Below, one piece after another: positions 1-12,179 of a stretch of 64,000 nt of DNA. How positions within the stretch are numbered: the first letter of the stretch is position 1; each line of letters opens with the position of its first letter. Both the position numbers and the translations under genes were made by a program. The stretch comes from Neoceratodus forsteri (taxonomy: Eukaryota > Chordata > Ceratodontiformes > Ceratodontidae), in the NCBI GenBank assembly GCA_016271365.2, contig JADMNL010000028.1, positions 98,363,501 to 98,427,500 on the forward strand. Reading direction: 5' to 3'. Below the pieces are notes generated by a model, which did no database searches, was not told where the DNA came from, and saw only the letters and a program-made list of their open reading frames with translations.

Positions 1-465
1 TTGTGCGTGTTCACCGTGGCTAGTACCACATTTCCTGGTGTTTAATCCTATGCTATATGGGAGGTTCAGTTTCTGTTCTTCTACAGCTGTGTTCTGCATT
101 GCCTTGTGCCATGAAGTATAAACTCCTGGGGGTCCATCTTTGCTTTTGTGTTTCCAACTTTGTTTCAGAATAAAGCCACACTCTAGAATCCCAACCTGGT
201 ATGGACAATCTAGTTACTTGCTTCCTGTGTGGATTTACTGGGTACCCCTGTCCAGAAGTAGCAAACCTAGCATAGCCCTCAACAAAAGTTCTCTCCTCAG
301 GACCTGGGTTTTGGTAAAGGTCTGTTTGTGTCTAGCACACACTTTTTGTGTTTCTCTCTTGTTTTGCAAATTGCTTTGTACTGCCACCCCCCTCTTCCTA
401 CCCCAGACAGAAAAAGTATGGGAGGTGTGCATACTAGTTAAATAAGTGGCCGTTGGGGGGTTACA
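1..465 (+). mobile_element. Truncated 5' LTR (3' portion) of an ERV-like element
   Basis: This segment matches about 18530-19085, which is the end of the 3' LTR, with roughly nine in ten bases identical by eye. Both copies carry an AATAAA poly(A) signal (169-174 here) and end in TTACA, giving the expected terminal CA. The copy starts at the window edge, so the U3 part and the 5' target site are not visible. It is followed directly by a short spacer and a primer-binding site, which fixes the orientation as plus. The short open frames in it are not conserved in the other copy and are not genes. Confidence 0.75.
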
Positions 466-469
466 AAAT

Positions 470-487
470 TGGGGGCTCATCTGGGAT
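470..487 (+). other. Retroviral primer-binding site, tRNA-Pro type
   Basis: The 18 bases TGGGGGCTCATCTGGGAT begin five bases after the LTR end. They match the tRNA-Pro primer site known from gammaretroviruses at 16 of 18 positions. Location and match together support a reverse-transcribing LTR element primed by tRNA-Pro. A chance match at this exact position is unlikely. Confidence 0.75.
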
Positions 488-752
488 ATTGTTTGAATTT
501 GGGGAGGAAACAAAAGATGTTTGTTGAGGGTATGACTAGCGTTTTGTCTGTCTGGCAGTGTGGTAGCCCAAAACAGGAAAGGAAGCTTTGCACAAAAGGA
601 TCCTGCCCAGGAGAGCGCCATCCACATGTGCTTGCCAGTACAGTGCTGCTGTGTGTTTGTGCCAACGTACAATGGACTGTAAAGCCATAAAGTGTATGTC
701 CTTGTCTCTGCATCTGGAACATTTTACAGAACTTTTAAATCTCATGTTTTAA

Positions 753-1200
753 AGAGGGACTACAGTCAACATTTCTGGCATCAATAAATTTAGAATTTGT
801 ATTGGCATAGCCCCAATCAGTCACATGCCAAAAATGAGATCTCTAAGTTACTTTGTTTAAAAGTTACAAGTCATTTTGCAACCCTAAATTCACTGCCTGT
901 TCAAAAAAGCCAGTTTCAGTGAAGAGCTGCTGATGATGTCATCTCCAGAACTCGAGTCTAGTCTTTCCTGTCAGCAAGCTTATAGAACCTGTTTCTTCAA
1001 AGGCTGGAGTTCATGTGCAGTACTTTTCTCAAGTAAAACAGGCAGTGACATTTAAAAAACATTGCTATAAAACTGTGTGTTTCAGGTTTTGTAAAAAAAA
1101 AAAAGCTGACAATGTGTATTTTTTTTCTTTATTTTGCTGCCTATTTATTTTGTTTCGGTCCTTTTCTCCAGGGTTGCAGAATGCTGAATCATAGCACATT
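753..1200 (+). repeat. Left inverted arm of the TTAA element
   Basis: This arm pairs with 13440-13887 in reverse complement. Matching landmarks in order are the 5' AGAGGGACT terminus, the TGATGATGTCATCTCCAGAACTC block near 930-955, the TGTGTTTCAGGTTTTG block near 1076, and CTCCAGGGTTGC near 1168. Identity is roughly 75-85% by eye with small indels. Confidence 0.7.
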
Positions 1201-2029
1201 GCAGTGAGGCACTGCAGTGAGGTTAGTTTCAGTTTATTTTTCACACTGGAAAGGCATGTGAGCAAAACTTCCTGTTTTCACTGGTGAGGTTTGCAGACTG
1301 ATTAATTTTCTGATGTGATGGAAGGTTGTGATCATTCACACCTGTCATTCAACTGAGGTGATTTCTCAGGATGGCTCTTCAAAACGATTATTTTACCTCC
1401 CTGTAAATGGGGGTGGAAGAGGTAATGCTGTTTTGAAACCGTACTGTGAGTTTCTACGTAGTAACCAACCCAGCCAACCTAGGGCCAGATATTCAGAACT
1501 TTGCCCCGGGGCAAAATTAGCACTGCATGGCAGGCAAAATTAACCTGGAACCATTTGCACGCCATATTCAAAGGACTAGTCCCAGGGCTAAATGAGTTGA
1601 ATATAGTGTGCAAATGAAGGCTTGCAAACAGAGCTGAGATTGCAGTACAACAATGGCTCACCAAATAAGATAGCACTGAATATAACAACCCAGAGCAGTG
1701 CAAACTGCAACAGCGACCCAGTGCACACACTGGCGGAGCAAGGCAAGGCTGAACAATGTGGGCAGTGTGTGTGCTAGCAAAGCAGTGGAGCACAGCAACA
1801 GCAAACAGTGCAGGCCAAATACTGCAGAACCATGTAATGGAACATTACAGTACTGCACAGCGTAACAGGTTTGCGCCGCGCTGACACGTTTGCCTGGCGC
1901 TAAAGTTTGCTATATTCAAAATTTCAATGCAAATGAGCCTACTCAGGCACTCCATGGGTAAACAGCCACATTAGCATCTCATTACAGCCTGCTTTGCATG
2001 TGGATTGCCCGGCACTAAAACATGGCACA

Positions 2030-2160
2030 CAGCTCCACCTGTAGATCTGACTGGAATTACAGGTCAGTAGCCAAGTTTCTTTCTGCGCTCAGAGCTCCAC
2101 CTGTAGGTCCGACTGGTATTACAGGCCTGTTGCCACATTCATCGTGTGCTCACAGTGCAC
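2030..2160 (+). repeat. Tandem duplication, about 60-65-bp unit, two copies
   Basis: The block AGCTCCACCTGTAGATCTGA followed by ATTACAGG recurs about 62 bases later as AGCTCCACCTGTAGGTCCGA followed by ATTACAGG. It lies inside the CTAG-flanked element and looks like a local slippage duplication. Confidence 0.6.
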
Positions 2161-2774
2161 AGAACATTAGCTGCAGTCTTGTCTTGGACACAGATGCAAA
2201 GATTAATGTGGCCCAGGGGAGCAGCACTACAGGAACGGGTGGTAGCTATGCATGTCAGAGGCAAATCGTTCCTGCTACAGTGTTTATCAGACAGTACGGT
2301 GCCATAGTAGGCAATACTGTGAGGTATACTGCAATGCCTATGATGTGTCGGGCAACAGTAACTAGTGCTAGCTAACACAGTGACAAGCACAGCTGGAAGG
2401 TGTGGCAGTACCTACTCTGTGGTGCACCCTGGCCACCTGTACACCCTCACCTCTAGTCCCCCAGTGCAAAATGTGTCTGCTGGACTGTGTTGGTGTACCC
2501 CAATGGGGGAACTGGAGGAGTGTGTTGCATGGACGCACTGCCATGGTGTCCACTGGGTGCTGGGGCACCCACTAATGCTTGGCAGGGTTAGAACAGGTGC
2601 CAGACGACAGCAACATGGGCGGTGCCATCTGTGCACAGTATATGTCTGCCATGTATGTATTCTTTTCATTGTTTTTTGTCACCTTGTTCACCAGGTAAAC
2701 ACGCAGTGTCAGGAATGACCCGGAGACACTGTGTGGCAGAGATGCAATGTGCAATATAGAGAATTGTGTATGAG

Positions 2775-2907
2775 CAGTCATACACAACAAGGCAGTTGTG
2801 ATCGAGAGGTTTCCGTGGTAACCAGAGACCTTGAGAGCGCAGATCGAGAGGTTTGCTACCACAGTAACCTCGAGATCTGACAACTGCCTCGTTTGTGTAT
2901 GGTTTAT
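2775..2907. repeat. Short palindrome with arms of about 45-50 bases
   Basis: The left arm CATACACAACAAGGCAGTTG...GTTTCCGTGGTAAC pairs with the right arm GCTACCACAGTAACCTCGAG...CAACTGCCTCGTTTGTGTATG. The structure could form a hairpin or be a small foldback element. It ends where an A/T-rich LINE tail begins. Confidence 0.6.
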
Positions 2908-3440
2908 TTATTTATTTATTTGCTTTTGTTTACCAGTTAAGCACGTTAGACATCCAAGTGCCTATTTTCAGGTACGACCAGGGAGGGTTACAGAGTACAT
3001 ACGAAACATAATACAGAGTCAAGGTAACATACAGGCGCCTACAGGCATAGGCAAGTAGGTGGTACAGCATATGGGACAACAGGCTTTAAAATGGTTAAGT
3101 AGGCAGAAATAGCAACAACAGCATTAATAGGTAGAATAACATCTAAATAATATCATGAAAGAGAATAACATCAAAAATAAATGAAAATACAAGCAGGTAC
3201 TGATATGACAAGAGTGCCTATCATGAAAGAGAATGACAACAAATAAATGAAAATACAGGTACTGATATGACATGAGCGACCCTCCAAGTGCCTTGTGCTG
3301 GTTATTAGCAGAAGATTTAACAGCAGTCGGTATCAACGGCACTCAGGACATCACCCTCAGTAAATCGGAAGGGAGGGAGAGAATGCGCTGGTTCTACATG
3401 GCACATAGACAGGCAGAGGCAGATGTTCATACACAATCTT
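2897..3440 (-). mobile_element. 5'-truncated LINE 3' end, same family as 35581-40110
   Basis: The sequence after the TTTA repeat (TTTACCAGTTAAGCACGTTAG, then CCTATTTTCAGGTACGACC) matches 35608-35660, the 3' end of the large minus-strand LINE. The A-rich tail read on minus is the TAAATAAATAAA run at the low-coordinate end. A tandem duplication of about 70 bases (about 3150-3275, repeating ATCATGAAAGAGAATRACA) lies in it. No coding sequence remains. The right edge is uncertain. Confidence 0.5.
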
Positions 3441-5754
3441 TTATAGTGGATGGGCAACCATAAGCAGCACTCCATCATTCCCCAAAACAAGTCTACGAGT
3501 AAAAATAAGACTTACTTCAGGATGTGTAGCAGTGCGCTGACTTCCGCATCGCCGTGGACCGCTCAATTGTGCATGCGCGAATGCGTTCAATTTTGTTGTG
3601 CTGCACCGGTGATGTACTCGGTGCAGCACAACAAGATCGTGACACACCAAGTGCAGCACAACAATGCTGTTCCAGGCATGGATTTCCATGCAGAACAGTG
3701 TTCCACCATACACTATAAGGATATACAATGCACAACACACAATACACAAATATCACATTAGGTACACATTACAATACCATACAAAAAGTTTGTCGCTGCA
3801 AGTGGTGTTCTAGCTCAGTTGTAACATTTACGTTGAGTGTTCACTTCACAGCACTGTTGGGGCATTGCATTCCACAGTTTGTGTGCCTGTGCATACGGAG
3901 TGGCCCAGGGTGGCCGTCTGTCCACACTGCTTCCTCTTTGGATGCATACAGCCTTGTTTTCTGTTGGTACTGTGTCCACGCCCCCCATCCAGGGTTTGCC
4001 TGGCATTAACACCACCTTTTCATGGGTGGTAATTTGCGCTTCGCTACATGTTGCACTAATGCACGTTGTGTGTTGTTATACTGTTGAATATACCATCGCA
4101 CCTGTATGCATGTCCCCACCCTTCACTTTCAATTGCACATACATTATCTGATAGCGTTGGCACAATCACATTGCACCAGCGCCATTTGGTCTTTTGAATA
4201 TAGCACTCCAGTGCAAATGTGGCGCAATCGATTTGCACCAGGCACAGCGTTTTGAGTATTTGGTCCCTAGTGTTTTTTTCCCCCTGACAGGCTATTGCTT
4301 AACCTACATGCAGACTCATCTATGTTGTATTCCACATTAAATGATAATTTTACCAGGGCTAACACTTCCGCCACTAGCAGGAATTAACATATATTAGGCC
4401 CCTGTTAAACAACATCTTTCATAATGATTCAGAAAGTTACATCTTATAGTCATTATATGCAGTACTTGACCTGAAAGGGTGTGTGCATTTGTTATTCTTG
4501 GTCAAGGTTTACTCTGCCTTCCATAATTTGGATTTGTTTTTGAGCCCTACATTAGCCCTGCTGCACTTGCCTTTGCTGTTCAGCTGCTGGGCTGCTGGCT
4601 CCTGATGGCATCACTGTAGGGCAGAGGTGTGACTCACACTGTGCAGTACAGTGCAGTCACAGCAATTTTGCAAGGGAAAACTACCGGCACTTAATGTACA
4701 TACTATGTTCCCCTTCCCCAATACATAGGGGTACCAGATTTTGGGATGCCAAAAAGAGGACACTTAGTCCCTCCCCTGATGAGCCCTTGTGCCAGATCCC
4801 GAGTAAATAGGTTTAAAGTCTCCACCGCCTTCAGAGCTCATTTACAAGGAGGTCCTGGGCAGGAGAGAGTAAAAAAATTATATGTTTGGTAAACAAGTCC
4901 AAGATGGTGGCCACGCTGGGCTGCCATCTGTAAGCTCTCTAATCGGAAAGTAAAAACTTTCGTTTGTTTCGTTTATTTGTTTAATTACAGGAGAGCTTGA
5001 TTTATTTTTACGGTTTTATGGTTTAAGTCTTAAGTTTACTTTTGCGGTCTAAGTCGACAGCTGTTTATCGCGTTTTTATTGCGTTTTTATTCAATTTCCT
5101 TTGGAAATCTAGTATCTGCAGTTGTAATATAATATAATAGAAACTGGTAAACTGGAACTGTAAGAAGCTGCTTACTGTTCGCTCAACTCGCCTGAGGGAA
5201 TTCTATTGTCTCAGTGGTCCAGTGGAGTTGCTGTGAGGTTGTGGAGAGTCGGAGGAACAGTGAATAGAGTGGTGGGTTTCGAACGGGATGAGAACACAGC
5301 CGGACCAAACTTGGAGGACGTTGTGGGGTATCTTTGTGAGAGGACCAGCTAGAGGAAGCCCTGAGAGGGGGTGTGCATAGCGTGCAGCGAGGATCTCTGC
5401 GTGATCTAGAGGGGTTTGGGTTCCTCGGTCTGGACAGAGGGATGGATGTTATTGCCACTGGAGGGTGGTGGTATAAGTCCAGCTCCCTTAGGTGAAACAG
5501 GGAGACCACCGAAGGGTGGTCTAGCCTGGTTTACCATGGTGAAGGATCGGGTAGAGCTTAACCCCGAAAGTGAGATCCAAATGCTGCTTGCCTACTACTG
5601 CGAAGATTCCTGTGGAGGAAAATAACCACAACGAGTGAAAGAAACCGGGATTTCCTGGACCATCTGTTGGTGAAGTACTTTTAACTTCTGTTTTCGGGCG
5701 AGTTTTTGTTACATACTCAGCAAGTACAGAACTGGGTTCCGTAGTGTTATTTCA

Positions 5755-6095
5755 GCCTCATGAGAGGAGGCTTGCATAATCTTAAAGCTCCTACCCTGTA
5801 GTGGTGAGAGCACACGGGTGAGGGCAGTAAATAACTCGGAATTCTCACTTCATTTTCAAAGGAAACTGTGTTGTGACTTAACCAAAAATCTGGTTATTGG
5901 ACTTGGAGGCCTTCTCTAATATTAAAATCTAACCTTATGATAGGGGCTTGTAAAGTCTGGAAAAGCTCCTTTCCCCTGCAGTGGTGAGATCATTGTGGGT
6001 GAGAGTACAGAAATAAAATTAAAGCTACTAATTGGAGATCTGAAGGCACATTCTGGACACTACAATAATACGAATCTTTTGATAGGGGTTCATTT
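5755..6095 (+). repeat. Tandem units in the L2 5' UTR
   Basis: Two units of about 180 bases start with TCATGAGAGGAGGCTTG (about 5759) and TTATGATAGGGGCTTGTAAA (about 5935). A third start, TTTTGATAGGGGTT, is near 6077. Each unit contains AAAGCTCC and GTGGTGAGA blocks. Repeated 5' UTR monomers act as internal promoters in some LINEs, but promoter function here is inference only. Confidence 0.55.
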
Positions 6096-6387
6096 ATTAT
6101 ATGTTTGAAATAAGGGGTATAGGTTTTGTTAGATAGATACTATATTTTATACTTAGTTTTTAAGTTATTTGGTTATTCTGTTTATTAGATTTATAGTTTA
6201 TATTATTATTTGACTAATTGTATGTTATTTATTGTAGAGTTGTTGTATTTATTTAAGTGTTCTAGGGGGGTTAATTTTCTAGATTGTTTATTGTTGTGTT
6301 AATTATGTGCTGGGACAATATTAGGACAGTCGGGTACTATTCCCCCTCCAGGCTCAGGGACCTTCGTCCCTTCTCCTGTCCCCCCTA

Positions 6388-9245
6388 TTGCCGGAGGTCT
6401 ATAGACGATGTAGAGCTTTGGGGATTGTGGGAAGAAGGAGGAGGGCTGGCGCTGGGTCTGGAAGAGGAATGGAAAGGAGTGGGCGGATAGGGATAGTGGG
6501 GACAAGAAGACGCCTTGGGGCGAAATGGGCCCAGGAAAGGGGACCTCCCTGTCTGGTGCCTATACCCAAGGGTTCTGACTATAATCAGCAGGTAATAAGG
6601 TCATCCTCGGAGGCTCATCCTACTCGGGCGGTGTTGTGCAACGCCAGGTCTATTAAAAACAAAACGGCTATTATAGCTGATTTTGTTGGGTCATCTGACC
6701 TGGCATGCATCACCGAGACCTGGCTGGATGAAAATGCTGGACCAGTTTTGGTGGCAGCAGTTCCAGCCGGTTACTCGGTGATACACTGCCCGAGGTTGGA
6801 TCGTAGGGGCGGGGGTGTTGCTATCTGTTTTAGAACAGAACTGGGCCTAGTGGAGGTACCAGTGGGAATCACCAGGTCCTTTGAATGCATCTTAGGCGAG
6901 GGTGTGGGGTGCAGGATACTTCTTGTATACCGTCCACCAGGTGATGAGAATGTTTTCCTGTGGGAAGTTGCAGACTTCATTATCGACCTGACATTGGGGT
7001 CCCCCAGATGGTTGGTTCTGGGGGACTTCAAAGCCTGGGCCAATGATGAACTCTCACATTTTGGTCAAAACTTCCTCCAGTTGATGATTTCACTGGGCTT
7101 CACACAGGCTATTTCCTCCTCGACCCATATTGGTGGGCATTCATTGGACTTGGTGTTCCTTCTGGGGATGGGGATATCCGACTTGGTGGTGGAACCGGTC
7201 GGATGGTCGGACCATCACTCCATTGGGCTCAGTTTTGAGGCCATCCCTAATAGGTCAGCCCCTACGGAAATGGTCCGGTACCTCCCATTAAGGGGTGTTT
7301 CCCCGGATGACCCGATGGCGGTGCTGGACCTATCGGATCTACCGATAGATTGCATGGATCCGGGAGACCTGGTGCGCGCCTATAATAAGGTGGTGGCAGG
7401 GGCCCTGGATTCCATTGCTCCTGTTCGTGTTCATCCTCTCACTCTTCATCCCAGGTCTCCTTGATTTGATGAGACCTTGAGGGAGTTGAGGAGAGTTGGA
7501 CGAAGGTTGGAGAGGCGCTGGTGGAGGTCTGGTCTGGATGATGACAAACTTAGTTTGATGAACCACTATGTGGTCTATCAATCTGCAATCTCTCGTAAGA
7601 AGGCAGAATTCCAGTCCAGAGAGATTGCAGCTGCACAGAATAGACTGGCTCAGCTCTTCCGGACCGTGGACAGACTGTGCAATCCAGTCTGTCTTCAGCC
7701 CGGAAGAGCCTTTTCTTAAGAACGGTGTGAGGAGTTTGCTCTCTTCTTTGCAGATAAGGTTACCAAAATCAGATCAGATGTCCGCTTGACCCTCTCCAAT
7801 GGGAGCTGTGATGGTCAGCAGGAGATGTCGGACACCCAGATTGCATGGTCTGACTTCAGCCTCCCCACAATCAATGACATTGTGATGATCATCCAATCAC
7901 TGCGTCTGACCAACTGTATTTTGGACCCTGGCCCCATGTGTCTCTTAGTGGATTGTGTGTATAAAATCGGCCCAGTCCTTGCTGTGATAGTCTGGAGGTC
8001 CTTGGAGAGGGGGATCTTTCTAGATTCTCTTAAGGAGGCTGTAGTTAAGCCTCTTTTGAAGAAGCCCTCCTTCGACCCGGATTGTCTAGCAAATTACAGG
8101 CCTGTCTCTAACTTACCCTTTGTGGGTAAAGTTATTGAGAAGGTGGTTGCAACGCAGCTGGATGATCATCTGACCAACAACAATGTCTAGGATTCTCTCC
8201 AGTCCGGATTTAGGAAAAGGCATAGTACCGAGACAGCACTTGTTCGGGTACTAAATGACCTTCTAATAGCGAGAGATCGAAGAACCTGCTCCATCCTGGT
8301 ACTTCTTGATGTCTCTGCAGCGTTTGACACTGTGAACCATGGTGTGCTACTGGAGCGTTTGCGGTCTACCTGTGGACTGTCTGATACAGTCCTCAGGTGG
8401 TTTCGATCTTACCTCGAGGGTAGGACTCAGAGGGTGGTGTCTGGAATTTTTTCTTCGGCATCAGTCTCCCTATCCTGCGGGGTACCGCAGGGTTCCATTT
8501 TGGCACCCATGTTGTTTGCAGTGTATATGCTGCCAGTTAGAGTGATTATAACAATACAGTCTGGGTTTTCATTGCTATGCAGATGATACCCAGCTATATA
8601 TATGTCTTTTGTGCCCGGCCAGGATGCTGCCATTTTGGTATTTAACAACTGTCTTGCTGAGATCCAAGACTGGATGAATGGGAGTTGGCTGCGGTTGAAC
8701 CCTGAAAAAACTGAGGTGTTGGTTATGGACAAGGGTTGCTGTGAGGTGGGTTTGTTAGCTGGATCGCCCTCGGGCTTATGGCTTGGGGGTGTCCAGCTAA
8801 CGACCTCAGACCAGGTGCGGAACCTGGGCATTGTATTTGACGACTGTCTGACTTTTAAATCTCAGGTGTCAGCAGTGGTCAAAACCTCCTTTTACCATCT
8901 GAGGAACATCACCCGGTTGAAGCACCTGGTTCCTTCAGAGGATCTTCCAACGCTGGTCCACGCCTTCGTTACCTCCTGCCTTGACTATTGCAATGCCCTT
9001 TAGCTGGGGCTATCAGGGTTGAACTTCACCGTCTGCAGCTAGTGCAAAATGCAGCAGCCAGGCTGTTGACTGGATCTTCTAGGTCTAGTCATATAACGCC
9101 TGTGCTCCGCGGACTGCACTGGCTGCCAGTTTGCTGGCGAATCACCTTCAAGGTCAGTTTGCTGACCTATAAAGCCCTACACGATCAGGGACCTGCTTAC
9201 CTGAAAGAGCTCCTTGTCCCTACTGCCCCCCCCCGCTCTCTCTGA
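6388..9245 (+). pseudogene. L2 LINE polyprotein remnant (endonuclease plus reverse transcriptase)
   Basis: The encoded protein would nick DNA and copy the LINE RNA at the target (target-primed reverse transcription). The frame from 6388 is open to 7464 and shows endonuclease motifs in order: CNARS (about 6640), ITETW (6710), RGGGVA (6805), VYRPPG (6930), LGDF (7020), and SDHHSI (7210). The same frame resumes after stops at 7464, 7719 and 8190. It carries NYRPVSNL (8093), GFRKRHSTE (8206), LDVSAAFDTVNH (8308) and GVPQGSILAP (8480). The YADD active site (8576-8587) lies in a shifted frame. The C-terminal region follows in two frames to 9245 with the L2-like LHWLPV motif. At least three in-frame stops and two frameshifts make it inactive. 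ATG 6388 is only a convenient start, as the endonuclease begins near residue 80. Confidence 0.85.
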
Positions 9246-9762
9246 TCCACTGATGAGGGACTGCTAGAGATTCCCAGGGTCCATTTAAAAACTTCAGAGG
9301 CAAGATCGTTTAGTTTAATGGCCCCGACCCTGTGGAATTCTCTACCGCATCAGGTGTGAAATTGCCCGACTGTCCAAAGCTTTAAAGGAGCTTTGAAAAC
9401 ATATCTTTTTAGCAAAGCTTTTAATGATTTATGATTGTTTTAGTGTTGTTCTAAGTATTTATTGTTTTATGTATTTGTACAGGCGCCTTGGTTTTAAGAA
9501 AGGAGCCTTATATAAATAAAGAATGAACAAATGAATGAATGAATAAAAATAATAATAATACAACAGGATATAGAAGGTACATGAAAAATATTTGGCAACT
9601 GGAGAAGAGGACATGTCCTCATCAGGGACACTGGTTTTCCATTTTTTCCAGTAACACTGGTAACAATCACGGAATCCTGCTTGGTTTGTGGATTTTGAAT
9701 TCTTGTCCCGGTGCCTCATGAAAATTGCATGTCACTGCACAGAATATCTAAGATTTCAGCAT

Positions 9763-10390
9763 TTTTTAATTTTTTTATTTATTTTCTCTTTCTAAGTCCC
9801 CTTCTCACAGCATCAGTCTCCACTTTTCAGGCTGGGTATCCCTTAGATTCACCCCCAGGTAATGCTCAGGAGCTCCTGTGGTCCTGCTCATATCCTGCCT
9901 GGGTTGTACCCCCGCTAGGTGGAAAGGGAGGGGGACTCCAGGACCCATCCACACTCCCTTAGTGTGTGTCGGGCAGCTCAGTGGGTCCCTCTTGGAGCCT
10001 GGTTATGAAGTCTGGGGCACCTGGGTCCTTTCTGCCAGTGGCCAATGTGGGGTGATTGTTCCTGGTTTTCTGGTCTCTGTCCCTGAGGGCACTGGTACTA
10101 GAGGAGGTCCAAGGAGGTAGGTCACATAGAGACATGCCACTGCTCCAGATCCTGGCAAGGGTCCTCCTCTCCTGATCACTCTGCAGCACCATTGCATCAC
10201 CACCCGTGGTCACACAGGTGGTGGTAAAGCAGCAGGACCTGCAGCCCACCCTCCCTGGAGGAGGAAAGCAGCCCCCCAGGTGCTCAATCCTAGTCCCCTG
10301 GCCAGACCTCCAGCAACCCAAGTTCGCTTCTGACCCTGGGTTGCTGGCATTGCAAGCAATAGTGCTACCGCAGCGCCAGCAGGCCGACCC
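9763..10390 (-). mobile_element. tRNA-derived SINE, copy with 12-bp target duplication
   Basis: Identical AGATTTCAGCAT at 9751-9762 and 10391-10402 bracket it. Read on minus, it starts with a tRNA-like head (GGCCTGCTGGCGCTGCGG, then TAGCAC, ACCCAGGGTCAG) and ends in an A-rich tail (T-rich at about 9763-9785 on plus). The head region (about 10210-10390) recurs at seven other places in this window. The polymerase III promoter is inferred from tRNA likeness. The body beyond about 190 bases is not clearly shared between copies by eye. Confidence 0.7.
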
Positions 10391-10499
10391 AGATTTCAGC
10401 ATCTTAAAATTAATGCTGCTGTGCTTTGCATTCTTTCTGCTTTGCTGCATATAGAGTCAGTAAGGAAATCACCTGCACTGCTTTGTTGTAATCAGCCAT

Positions 10500-10690
10500 T
10501 CAGTTTAACCACCCATGCCAAGTGGTTAGAGTAACAAGCAGTGAATGAACTGGGTACATTCAGCAGACTTGGGTTTGATTCCCACAACCTCCACTTGCAT
10601 ACTGTGTGACTCCAAGCAAGTCACTTAACCTCCCCAGTGCTTCTAGGTCACTCCTGAAAACAGACAGTCCTGCCTAGTGGGCCTTACCTG
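10500..10690 (+). mobile_element. MIR-like CORE-SINE
   Basis: A tRNA-like head (AAGTGGTTAGAGTAACAAGC, with B-box GGTTTGATTCCC near 10573) is followed by a core reading TGTGTGACTCCAAGCAAGTC, ACTTAACCTC. This matches the arrangement of MIR and other CORE-SINEs. Related copies occur at 21440-21610, 43250-43412 and 55440-55575 on the minus strand. No clear target duplication was found. Confidence 0.65.
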
Positions 10691-11471
10691 CTTTACAAAA
10701 AATACAAAAAAAATACCAATATATGTTTACTACATCATAGGATAGTAGTCAGGGTACCAAGTAATTTACCTGAGTTTTACTTGGGCTGAAATGATTTTGT
10801 ATAGGTAAAGATAAATGTTCAGATACATTTTATGTGTTTTATAAGCTTGTTTTTTAGATTTTAGTCAGGTGTTTATTGTTTTCTCTGCATATAAGCATCT
10901 AGGTTGTAGATTGCTAAATGCAGGATCACTGTCTGTTATCAACTAGCTTATTCAAGTTTATAACCAGTAGGACCATCCACAATCCACAGTTGTTTGAATG
11001 AAAACTAGTCTGAATGAAAGTATGTTCACAAAGAAGAAACTGTCTTACTACTTATGAAAATACTTCACAGTTAGCACCCCATTTAGGTGAACTGGATCAT
11101 TAGCAGTTTTTCTCCCACCTACTGTTTCAGTCTGTGTGACAACAAAAGATTTTCTGATAGACTGCTTCAACAAAAAGCAAATGTTAAGTATTTAAGTGTA
11201 CTTATGTTTGGCCAGTGGATTTTGAAAGCACAGTCGATGTACAGAAGGTAAGACCCCAGGGGCTATATGATGTTGGTGGGTAGAGTAGTGCTCAATTCAC
11301 ATCTGAACAAAGACACGAAAACTGGGAGACACCCTTTTCAAGGACACCAAGGAAAGAAAAAGCACCCACATGTCTGGTAGATGCATAAATCCATTTGAAC
11401 ATCCTCCACTAATCACTTGTGGATTTTTTAGGTGAAGACACTTTATTTCAAAGAAGCAAATTCAAGCAGTT

Positions 11472-12022
11472 TTTTACCCCCTGGCCATTCACTCCTTCAG
11501 ACCTGCCAAGGCCCCCTACCATCACTGCTGAGTGCTGACCACCATCCACTGCCCCTTACTGCTGTGCTACCAGGTAACCCAAAGTAACCCTTCATTGAGT
11601 GGGCTCCTACCCCTGTGGGAGGCTACCAGGGGAGGAGAATTGCCCTAAAGAGCTTCCAGTGTATCCTGGGCATGGCAGGGGTCAAAATGGACACATGTCT
11701 GGGGATTCTGGCTTATGGAGGGACCAACAGCTGTCCTTTAGTTGGGTCAGTGGGTGTTTTCCCATTTTTTGGGGAGCGTGACAGGCCACACGATGTCAAG
11801 GCACAAGCCGATGTCCATCACGCTCCCTCCTGCAGTGAGGGCTGACATGTTGTTGTGCCTCTGGCCTCCACCAGGGCCAGCAAATGATGTGCCATGAACC
11901 CACCCTCCCTCCCAGGAGAAGGTGAGTGGTCGTTGGACACTCAAGCCTTCACCCACCAGCTGGCCCTCCAACACCCAAGTCTGTTCCCTAACCCTGGTCA
12001 GCAGTGTCGCAGGCAGAAATCC
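11472..12022 (-). mobile_element. tRNA-derived SINE, copy with near-perfect 13-bp target duplication
   Basis: AATTCAAGCAGTT (11459-11471) and AATTCAGGCAGTT (12023-12035) flank it, with 12 of 13 bases identical. The tRNA-like head is at the high-coordinate end (about 11850-12022, containing CCTCCAACACCCAAGTC and CCCTAACCCTGG). A T-rich stretch at the low end represents the A tail of a minus-strand insertion. It is the same family as 9763-10390. Confidence 0.6.
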
Positions 12023-12179
12023 AATTCAGGCAGTTAAATTATAGATAGGAAAAAACAAAGGTACTCCACCTTAGCGGTGATGATTCAGATTAATTCACAT
12101 CTGAGTTCTAACAAGCAAAGAGACCAAGTCATTTGCAACCTGTGCATGTGGGGTGTGGGTGCTGAAGAAAGGGGATCAT

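Larger units (their letters stand above)
1481..4268. mobile_element. TIR element of unknown superfamily with CTAG flanks
   Basis: The left end reads AGGGCCAGATATTCAGAAC and the right end, reverse-complemented, AGGGACCAAATACTCAAAAC. CTAG occurs at both junctions (1479-1482 and 4267-4270) and could be a 4-bp target duplication. Subterminal TATTCAAA-type blocks near gcaccagcgcca-like sequence recur at both ends (about 1560-1620, 1905 and 4180-4250). No transposase frame is seen. A LINE 3' fragment and a palindrome lie inside. Superfamily cannot be assigned from the sequence. Confidence 0.5.
4895..9560 (+). mobile_element. Near full-length L2-type LINE
   Basis: Going along the element there is a start-like AAGATGGTGGCC segment (about 4900), a long 5' UTR with tandem units, an apurinic endonuclease domain, a reverse transcriptase, an L2-type C-terminal region, and a 3' end with GCGCCTTGG and ATATAAATAAAG followed by GAATGAA short repeats (about 9490-9545). 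The ending with a short tandem tail rather than poly(A) is usual for L2. The length of 4.6 kb is near what a complete L2 would have. It sits inside the hAT-like element and is younger than it. Confidence 0.8.

Noticed and set aside
9959..10450. 163-codon minus-strand frame
   Set aside because: It crosses the SINE head at 10210-10390, and Cys-rich appearance comes from the repeat.
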